From the NCBI GenBank assembly GCA_965262315.1, contig CBDHFJ010000035.1, positions 1 through 12,130 of the forward strand: a stretch of DNA of 12,130 nt, written 5' to 3'. The stretch is from JBCCFK01 sp965262315 (GTDB lineage: Bacteria; Actinomycetota; Acidimicrobiia; Acidimicrobiales; UBA8592). Under the pieces are notes generated by a model that saw only the letters and a program-made list of their open reading frames with translations, ran no database searches and was not told where the DNA came from. The first letter of the stretch is position 1; the number at the start of each line of letters is the position of its first letter. Of this stretch, positions 7,765-12,130 are shown piece after piece. The translations under genes and the position numbers were made by a program.

Positions 7765-8679
7765 GTGAACCGCTACGACGCGCTCATCGCCCGTGCCCGG
7801 GCCGGTGAGTCGATCCTCATCGACGGCGCCACCGGCTCCGAGGTCCTTCGTCGGGGCGCCCCTCGACTGGCCAACGGCTGGAGTGGTGGCAGCGTCACCA
7901 CCCACCCCGAGCTCGTCCGCCAGGTGCACCTCGACTACCTGGAGATCGGCGCCGAGCTGCTGGCGTCGAACACGTTCGCCACCGGCAGGAACATCCTCGA
8001 AGACGGCGGCGTCGCCGATCAGTTCGAGGCGGTCAACCGACGTGCCGTCGAACTCGCCGTGGAAGCCCGCGACGAGGCCGGGGCCGACGGCGTGCTGGTG
8101 GCCGGCGGCATCAGCAATTGGAGCTTCGTCGACCGCCGGCCGTCGCCGGAGACCCTGCATCGCAACACGGTCGAGCAGGCCACCATCATGCGAGACGCCG
8201 GCGCCGACCTCATCAGCCTGGAGATGATGGTCGACATCGAACGCATGACCACGACGTTGAACGCGGTCTCCGAGGTCGGACTCCCGATCTGGGTGGGCTT
8301 CAGCGTCGGACCCGAAGAGGGGCACTCGCTCTCGGAGCTCGGCGACCCGGTACCGCTGCGGTACGGCGACCTCGTCACTGACGCGGTCGACGTGGCCGCC
8401 GGCTACGAGCTGGTGGACGCCATGTTCTTGATGCACTCCGACGTCCGGCTCACCGAGGCAGGCGTGCATGCCATTCGTTCGGCGTGGGATGGACCGCTGG
8501 GCGCGTACGCACACGCGGCGATGGTGGTCGACGGCGACTTCCACCACGAGGATGTGATCACGCCCGAGGCCTACGCCTCCTACGTGCCGGCGTGGCAGGC
8601 CGCAGGCGCAACCATCATCGGTGGCTGTTGCGGGATCGGCCCGGAGCACATGCGGCTCGTCGCCGAGCTGGTTCGCTAG
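7765..8679 (+). CDS. Homocysteine S-methyltransferase-like protein with a non-canonical zinc site
   Basis: This is a 304-residue TIM-barrel protein of the homocysteine S-methyltransferase/BHMT family. The N-terminal ILIDGATGSEVLRRG (17-31), ASNTFAT (67-73), SLEMM (151-155) and C-terminal IIGGCCGIGPEHM (284-296) are in family order. These enzymes usually transfer a methyl group to the thiol of homocysteine using zinc held by three cysteines. Two are present (C288, C289), but the third, normally in an NC segment after about residue 215, is absent: the matching stretch reads FLMHSDV (221-227), and there is no other cysteine in the protein. H224 may substitute, or the activity may differ. GTG 7765 was chosen because the family N-terminus begins there and an upstream ATG (7714) would overlap the divergent oxidase. 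It ends 7 bp from the convergent trpB gene. Confidence 0.85.
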   Translation: MNRYDALIARARAGESILIDGATGSEVLRRGAPRLANGWSGGSVTTHPELVRQVHLDYLEIGAELLASNTFATGRNILEDGGVADQFEAVNRRAVELAVEARDEAGADGVLVAGGISNWSFVDRRPSPETLHRNTVEQATIMRDAGADLISLEMMVDIERMTTTLNAVSEVGLPIWVGFSVGPEEGHSLSELGDPVPLRYGDLVTDAVDVAAGYELVDAMFLMHSDVRLTEAGVHAIRSAWDGPLGAYAHAAMVVDGDFHHEDVITPEAYASYVPAWQAAGATIIGGCCGIGPEHMRLVAELVR

Positions 8680-8686
8680 CTGACCG

Positions 8687-10054
8687 TCAGGCGTCGAGGA
8701 CGGGGACGCCGGCCATGGCGTCCGCGATGGCGTCGTCGCTGAGGTCGAAGTCGACCATCTGGCCCGAGAGGAAGTGCTCGTAGGCCGCCAGATCGAGGTG
8801 CCCGTGACCGCAGAGCGCGGTGAGGATGACCTTCTCTTCCCCCGACTCCTTGGCCGCCATCGCCTCGCGGATCGCTGCCGCGATGGCGTGTGTGGGCTCG
8901 GGCGCGGGCACGATGCCTTCGGTCCGGGCGAACTGGAGCGCCGAGGTGAAGCACTCGGTCTGCGGAATGGCGATCGCCTCTGCCAGGCCCAGCTCGTAGA
9001 TGTGCGAGACCAGCGGTGACATCCCGTGGTAGCGCAGACCACCAGCGTGGATCGGATCCGGGATGAAGGAGTGCCCCAAGGTGTGCATCTTCATGAGCGG
9101 GGTCATCTGCCCGGTATCGCCGAAGTCGTAGCGGTACTCACCCTTGGTGAGCGATGGGCACGCAGCCGGCTCGACGCAGCGAATGGTCGGGTTCATGTTG
9201 CCGGCCATCTTCTCCCGCAGGAACGGGAACGCCAGACCACCGAAGTTCGACCCGCCGCCGGTGCAGCCCACCAGCACGTCGGGTGTCTCGCCGACCATGG
9301 CGAGCTGGCGAAGCGCTTCCTCGCCGATCACCGTCTGGTGCAACAGCACGTGGTTGAGCACCGAACCGAGGGCGTAGCGGATGTTCGGGTCGGCGGCCGC
9401 GACGGCAACGGCCTCGGAGATGGCGATCCCCAGCGAGCCGTTGTGGTCGGGATCCTCGGCGAGCAGCGCGCGTCCGAACTCGGTGACGTCGGACGGACTC
9501 GGGTGCACCGTGGCCCCCCAGACCTCCATCATCGCCTTGCGGTACGGCTTCTGGCGGTACGACGCGGCGACCTGCCAGACCTCGCACTCGATGCCGTACT
9601 GCGCGCATGCGAACGACAGCGCACTCCCCCACTGGCCGGCGCCGGTCTCGGTGGTCAGCTTCGTGACGCCCTCCTGGGCGTTGTAGTACGCCTGCGGCAC
9701 GGCGGTGTTGGGCTTGTGCGAACCGGCCGGGCTGACGCCCTCGTACTTGTAGAAGATCTTCGCCGGCGTATCGAGGGCCTGTTCCAGTCGACGGGCCCGG
9801 AACAACGGGCTCGGCCGCCACAGCCGCAGCACGTCCATCACGCCGCCGGGGATGTCGATGTAGGACTCGGTCGACACCTCCTGCATGATCAGCTCCATCG
9901 GGAACAGCGGCGCCAGATCGTCGGGGCCGGCGGGCTCGAGCGTCCCCGGGTGCAGCGGGGGCGGAGGAGGTGCGGGCAGGTCGGGGATGACGTTGTACCA
10001 CTGCGTCGGCATCTCCGAGTCCGGCAGCGTCACCCGGTAGTAGTCGTCAGCCAT
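8687..10054 (-). CDS. trpB: Tryptophan synthase beta chain, TrpB2 type
   Basis: This 455-residue PLP enzyme belongs to the TrpB2 (TrpB-like) branch rather than the usual TrpA partner form. Evidence is the N-terminal extension WYNVIPDLPAPPPPPLHPGT (19-38), the PLP lysine K113 in GSHKPNTA, catalytic E136 in TETGAGQWG, the phosphate loop GCTGGGSNFGG (263-273), HAGGLRYHGM (336-345) and EGIVPAPEPTHA (379-390). TrpB2 enzymes condense indole with serine or, in some lineages, O-phosphoserine, and act without TrpA; no trpA or other trp gene is visible here. The C-terminal LCGHGHLDL (414-422) has Cys where TrpB2 proteins usually have Ser. ATG 10054 has a strong AGGGGGAG ribosome site (10057-10064); an upstream in-frame start at 10138 is rejected for lacking family sequence. 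Role may be indole salvage or a specialised supply of tryptophan. Confidence 0.95.
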   Translation of the reverse strand: MADDYYRVTLPDSEMPTQWYNVIPDLPAPPPPPLHPGTLEPAGPDDLAPLFPMELIMQEVSTESYIDIPGGVMDVLRLWRPSPLFRARRLEQALDTPAKIFYKYEGVSPAGSHKPNTAVPQAYYNAQEGVTKLTTETGAGQWGSALSFACAQYGIECEVWQVAASYRQKPYRKAMMEVWGATVHPSPSDVTEFGRALLAEDPDHNGSLGIAISEAVAVAAADPNIRYALGSVLNHVLLHQTVIGEEALRQLAMVGETPDVLVGCTGGGSNFGGLAFPFLREKMAGNMNPTIRCVEPAACPSLTKGEYRYDFGDTGQMTPLMKMHTLGHSFIPDPIHAGGLRYHGMSPLVSHIYELGLAEAIAIPQTECFTSALQFARTEGIVPAPEPTHAIAAAIREAMAAKESGEEKVILTALCGHGHLDLAAYEHFLSGQMVDFDLSDDAIADAMAGVPVLDA

Positions 10055-10092
10055 GGCTCCCCCTGATCGTTCGTGTGGTGGTGGGTGCCCGG

Positions 10093-10098
10093 AGCCTA
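10093..10098 (-). promoter_or_regulatory. Candidate -10 box for trpB
   Basis: In the 114-bp gap before trpB the minus strand reads TAGGCT, which fits TAnnnT. It would place the start of transcription near 10086, leaving a leader of about 30 nt that includes the AGGGGGAG ribosome site. No good -35 is seen. If it is real, trpB is transcribed apart from the reductase gene upstream. I saw no clear terminator or riboswitch in this gap (10055-10168). Confidence 0.3.
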
Positions 10099-10168
10099 GA
10101 CGGGGGCCTGCGAGCCGGTCTTCGGGGACGGTGCACACACGCAGAAGTGCCGAGATCGAGCAGTGGTA

Positions 10169-10636
10169 CTACGTGTTGCTTCGGGACTCGAAGTTCAGGA
10201 TCACGGCTCCAAGGTTTGCTGCGTATGCGGCCAAGTCTTCGGTCGTCGGGTCTCCGTCGATCTTGGATCCCATGGCTCGGGCTCCGCGTTTGGGGCCAAG
10301 GGTGTCCAGTAGTTCGCGCATTCTCTGGCCGACGATGTTGGGGTCGTTCACGACGGTTGCGGTGTAGGGCTGGCGATCGCCGTCGAGCACGAGTTCGACT
10401 GGGCCACCGTTGATGAAGTTGTGTTTGTAGCCGGCTTGGGTGATGGAGAAGAGCTGGCCGTGGTGTTCGTGTCGGCCGATCGGGGTGGAGTAGGCGGTCC
10501 CGGTCTTGTGTCCGGTCCAGTGCAGCACCATGAGCTGATCAGTTGGGCCCCAGCCTTTGTTGAGGGCGAACGTCACGGCGGCGTTCATGACCTTCATGAT
10601 CAGCGGGCCGGGGGTTGAGCGTGTGATCGTTGCCAT
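10169..10636 (-). CDS. Ddn-like nitroreductase/quinone reductase family protein (F420-type)
   Basis: This 155-residue protein fits the small split beta-barrel family of deazaflavin-dependent reductases (Ddn-like). LMVLHWTGHKTGTAYSTPIG (35-54) corresponds to the family's LTTTGRKSG segment that precedes the cofactor site, followed by LFSITQAGYKHNFINGGPVEL, the usual region of strands that packs on F420. Members reduce quinones, nitro compounds and other electrophiles with F420H2; the substrate here is unknown. The N-terminal helix (10-25) may contact the membrane, as seen for Ddn. ATG 10636 has GGAG about 9 nt upstream. The start lies inside the 3' end of the upstream gene (98-bp overlap), suggesting coupled translation. 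Codons favour GAA, CAA, GGA and GCA, unlike trpB next door. Confidence 0.85.
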   Translation of the reverse strand: MATITRSTPGPLIMKVMNAAVTFALNKGWGPTDQLMVLHWTGHKTGTAYSTPIGRHEHHGQLFSITQAGYKHNFINGGPVELVLDGDRQPYTATVVNDPNIVGQRMRELLDTLGPKRGARAMGSKIDGDPTTEDLAAYAANLGAVILNFESRSNT

Positions 10637-11162
10637 TGTCTGTGCTCCGTTCGGGCTGGGTTGGGGGGTGGGTTGTGGTTCTCAACGCAGGGCTTGGCCG
10701 TGGTGCTGGCCGGTGCTGCCGGGGCGGGCTGTTGGGTCGTGCCGACTGGATTCGGCGCGACATGAAGAGCGCAAGCACGACGGCTCCGAGCTCGATGATG
10801 AGCACGAACCAGGTTGCGTTGGAGGGAGCGCCGTGGTCAGCGATTGAGATCAGTCGTCCGATGCCACCGAGAGAGATGGCGGCGGTTACGAACACCAGTG
10901 CCATTGTTCGTCGTTCGATCTCGGCGATGGCCCACAGTGCGAGCAGCGCGACGCCGAGGTAGATGCCGCCGAAGTACCGGTAGGTGCTGTCGAGAGCCGC
11001 GTCGACCTCGTCGGCGTCGACGAAGCGTTCGGTTCCCAGGCCCAGCGCGACGGTTGCTGACACCAACGGGATCAGGGTCAGCACGAGGAAGATGCCCTGC
11101 CAAACGCGTCGTCTCGGGAGGTAGCGTTCCCTCTTCGAATATGAACGTTCGGTCATGTTCAT
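10539..11162 (-). CDS. DUF4345-like four-span membrane protein with long Pro/Arg tail
   Basis: The first 138 residues of this 207-residue product form a small membrane protein with spans near 23-43, 65-83, 86-106 and 115-135. The pattern (YRYFGGIYLGVALLALWA, then a charged ERR, then SLGGIGRLISI and an acidic ELGAV span) matches DUF4345-type proteins, which have no assigned function. Residues 139-207 are a proline-, arginine- and histidine-rich tail that overlaps the reductase gene by 98 bp. Family proteins usually end near where the tail begins, so it may be a read-through after loss of the native stop. A TGA at 10682-10684 is reached by a single +1 shift. ATG 11162 was chosen because it is 6 nt from a good -10 box; ATGs at 11189 and 11156 are also in frame. 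First gene of the TetR-controlled pair. Confidence 0.75.
   Translation of the reverse strand: MNMTERSYSKRERYLPRRRVWQGIFLVLTLIPLVSATVALGLGTERFVDADEVDAALDSTYRYFGGIYLGVALLALWAIAEIERRTMALVFVTAAISLGGIGRLISIADHGAPSNATWFVLIIELGAVVLALFMSRRIQSARPNSPPRQHRPAPRPSPALRTTTHPPTQPERSTDNGNDHTLNPRPADHEGHERRRDVRPQQRLGPN
11143..11154. promoter_or_regulatory. Second candidate TetR operator, imperfect
   Basis: GAACGTTCGGTC on the plus strand (GACCGAACGTTC on the minus strand) differs at one arm position from a perfect copy of the GACCGNNCGGTC palindrome found 33 bp away. The surrounding 20 bp (11137-11156) match 11170-11189 at 16 positions. Centre spacing of 33 bp is close to three helical turns, so two dimers could bind the same face. 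It lies just inside the start of the DUF4345 gene, where bound repressor could block elongation. Confidence 0.5.
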
Positions 11163-11168
11163 GGTTGA

Positions 11169-11197
11169 AGAATACGACCGAGCGGTCATGTTGACAA
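11169..11197 (-). promoter_or_regulatory. Promoter of the membrane protein-reductase pair
   Basis: On the minus strand TTGTCA (11192-11197) and TATTCT (11169-11174) are separated by exactly 17 bp, matching the -35 and -10 consensus at 5 and 4 of 6 positions. Transcription would start close to the ATG at 11162, giving a leaderless message. The spacer contains the palindrome GACCGCTCGGTC. Confidence 0.65.
11176..11187. promoter_or_regulatory. Candidate TetR operator (GACCGAGCGGTC)
   Basis: The perfect dyad GACCG-AG-CGGTC is of the form common in operators of TetR-family repressors. It fills the spacer of the minus-strand promoter and covers the -35 zone of the likely TetR promoter on the other strand, so one bound dimer could repress both the pair of target genes and the regulator itself. 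Confidence 0.65.
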
Positions 11198-11205
11198 CTC
11201 GTCGA

Positions 11206-11211
11206 TAGACT
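11206..11211 (+). promoter_or_regulatory. Candidate -10 box for the TetR gene (leaderless)
   Basis: TAGACT fits TAnnnT and lies 6 nt before GTG 11218 (3 nt before GTG 11215). The start codon would be at or near the first transcribed base. No Shine-Dalgarno precedes it. A perfect TTGACA at 11191-11196 is only 9 bp away, too close to be its -35. Confidence 0.45.
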
Positions 11212-11217
11212 CACGTG

Positions 11218-11862
11218 GTGCCTGATGCCAGATCCGGTCTCGCTCGAGCCCCCCAGCAAGCGCGAAGCCGCCGCGTCGTCAAGCGACTGCTCAAGGCGGC
11301 CGAGGCCGCGTTCGCCGAGCAGGGCTACGACCGAGCAAGCGTCCGCGCCATCGCGGAGTCAGCTGGCGTGCCCAAGGGCAGCGTCTATCAGTTCTTCACC
11401 AGCAAGGAAGGCCTCCTCGAAGCGGTTGAAGCCGATCTGATCCTCGAACTCGGTCAAGCCTTTGACGGGCTCACCGTCGCTCACCAAAGACCACCGACCG
11501 GCAACGCAGACCTGCAGGCGATCGTCGACGACGTGATCAGAGAAATCCTCGCACTCGCCGCCCGGCGTCACGTGTTCGCAACCCTCTTCTCTGGACAAGC
11601 CGTCACCGGACCGCTCGCTGCCGCCGGCGGACGCGTCCGCGAATCCTGCCAAGCCCAGATCGAAGCCATCGTTGGCGAAGGCGAACCACCGCCCCCAATC
11701 GAAGCCGTCCACGTCGCAATCGTGTGCACCGAGATCGTCCGAGGCCTGCTCCCGCGAGTTGTCGACGCCGACGGCACCGTCGATCCAGTGCTCGCATCAG
11801 AGCTCTCATTCGCAATCGCGGGCTACCTGGCATCAGTCAAGCAACGCTCGCACTCGCCCTAG
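11218..11862 (+). CDS. TetR/AcrR-family transcriptional regulator
   Basis: This is a 214-residue repressor-like protein. The N-terminal DNA-binding domain begins with RSRRVVKRLLKAAEAAFAEQGYD (residues 17-38) and its helix-turn-helix is at about 41-62 (SVRAIAESAGVPKGSVYQFF), followed by the usual KEGLLEAV helix. The C-terminal ligand domain (about 75-210) is helical and not diagnostic of a ligand. GTG at 11218 is preferred and GTG at 11215 is equally possible; no other start lies before the HTH. It is divergent from the membrane protein-reductase pair, and a perfect TetR-type dyad lies between them, so it most likely represses that pair and itself, probably releasing on binding a small toxic compound. 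GAA codons outnumber GAG, unlike the metabolic genes to the left. Confidence 0.93.
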   Translation: MPDARSGLARAPQQARSRRVVKRLLKAAEAAFAEQGYDRASVRAIAESAGVPKGSVYQFFTSKEGLLEAVEADLILELGQAFDGLTVAHQRPPTGNADLQAIVDDVIREILALAARRHVFATLFSGQAVTGPLAAAGGRVRESCQAQIEAIVGEGEPPPPIEAVHVAIVCTEIVRGLLPRVVDADGTVDPVLASELSFAIAGYLASVKQRSHSP

Positions 11863-12130
11863 CACAGCCCACGCGAGCCGCGCGGCGACATCCACGGGTC
11901 CCGTTTCGATCCAGACCGCTCAGCAGATCGAACACCCACCGCTTGCGGATCCACGCATATCCGGCAATACCGAGCGGCAGGACGTATCCCAGATGTGTCG
12001 AATGCGTTCGCGTCGGAGCGGCCCCTGGTGGGGCTGCTCCGTGCTGGGTGGGGGCGTGTTGGGGTTGGTCGATGGTGGTGCCGTCGGGGCGGGTGGTGGT
12101 CCAGGTGCCGTCGGGGTTGCGGCGGGTGGT
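11837..12130 (-). CDS. Partial frame resembling C-terminus of a DUF222/HNH endonuclease-like protein
   Basis: I translated this frame by hand from the right edge: it is open for 97 residues to a TGA at 11837-11839, overlapping the convergent TetR gene by 26 bp. The first part, RRNPDGTWTTTRPDGTTI, resembles the end of DUF222/HNH endonuclease-like proteins of actinomycetes, where the HNH region is followed by a W-x-x-x-RPDGT type tail. After about residue 35 it becomes a Pro/Ala/Gln/His-rich linker and then loses the G/C third-base preference (codons such as TCG ACA CAT, GGT ATT, GGA TAT). So the real gene may end or be broken near 12010 and the rest may be read-through. The bulk of the gene, including any HNH motif, lies outside the window. 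Confidence 0.45.
   Translation of the reverse strand, partial: TTRRNPDGTWTTTRPDGTTIDQPQHAPTQHGAAPPGAAPTRTHSTHLGYVLPLGIAGYAWIRKRWVFDLLSGLDRNGTRGCRRAARVGCARASASVA
12014..12041 (+). terminator. Strong hairpin downstream of TetR gene, possible terminator
   Basis: CGGAGCGGCCCC and GGGGCTGCTCCG form a 12-bp stem with one G-U pair around the loop TGGT. Only the plus-strand RNA pairs fully; the minus-strand copy has an A-C mismatch, which favours a role for plus-strand transcripts. No T-run follows, as is common for actinobacterial terminators. It is about 150 nt beyond the TetR stop, and it lies inside the open minus-strand frame near its change of base composition. Confidence 0.35.

Noticed and set aside
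8680..8710. Possible terminator between the convergent methyltransferase-like and trpB genes
   Set aside because: CTGACCGTCAG has a 1-nt centre and cannot fold as a hairpin; GGCGTC/GACGCC is a 6-bp stem with a 9-nt loop inside trpB coding. Both are too weak to call.
10055..10138. 28-residue N-terminal extension of TrpB from 10138
   Set aside because: It has no family similarity, and a strong ribosome site precedes the ATG at 10054.
11191..11196. Perfect TTGACA on the plus strand as -35 for the TetR gene
   Set aside because: It is only 9 bp from the TAGACT box, and a 17-bp spacing would put the -10 on the start codon. It overlaps the minus-strand -35 TTGTCA, which has a correct partner.

Overview
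The window is about 12 kb of very GC-rich, densely coding DNA with short intergenic gaps and almost no gene-free stretches. It looks like an actinomycete chromosome. Supporting signs are the strong G/C third-position preference, a sensor histidine kinase of the LiaS/DesK type with a membrane sensor domain, an ACSF2/FadD35-like acyl-CoA synthetase, a TrpB2-type tryptophan synthase, a Ddn-like (F420-type) reductase, several starts that look leaderless, and what may be the tail of an actinobacterial DUF222/HNH-type protein at the right edge. An Acidimicrobiia-like source is plausible, but that is inference.

Region 1 (1-3811, minus strand) is an operon read right to left: ABC ATPase, duplicated FtsX/MacB-type permease, then a histidine kinase cut off by the left edge. 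Start and stop codons overlap or sit 5 nt apart. The operon leader holds a perfect 10-bp inverted repeat that would fold in the mRNA as a GNRA-capped hairpin 13 nt before the ATPase start. A small orphan gene (3949-4380, plus) is divergent from the operon and ends 3 bp from the next, convergent gene.

Region 2 (4384-10054) is metabolic. A minus-strand pair encodes a flavin amine oxidase of the tryptophan/lysine/phenylalanine 2-monooxygenase family followed by an ACSF2-like acyl-CoA synthetase. Divergent from the oxidase by 37 bp is a homocysteine S-methyltransferase-like protein that keeps the C-terminal Cys-Cys zinc motif but has no other cysteine. Convergent with that, 7 bp away, is a standalone TrpB2. 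A plausible reading is oxidative breakdown of an amino acid followed by CoA activation of the resulting acid, but no amidase is seen and the substrate is unknown.

Region 3 (10169-11862) is a compact regulated module. A TetR regulator (plus) is divergent from a DUF4345-type membrane protein and a Ddn-like reductase (minus). Between them is a good promoter whose spacer is filled by the palindrome GACCGAGCGGTC, with a second, imperfect copy 33 bp away. Codon choice here (more GAA, CAA, GCA, GGA) differs from region 2, which suggests a separate origin.

Region 4 (11837-12130) is an open minus-strand frame running in from the right edge. Its first residues resemble the C-terminus of DUF222/HNH endonuclease-like proteins. 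It then passes a strong hairpin and changes composition, so the real gene end or a truncation may lie there. I saw no tRNA, rRNA, CRISPR array or complete insertion sequence.
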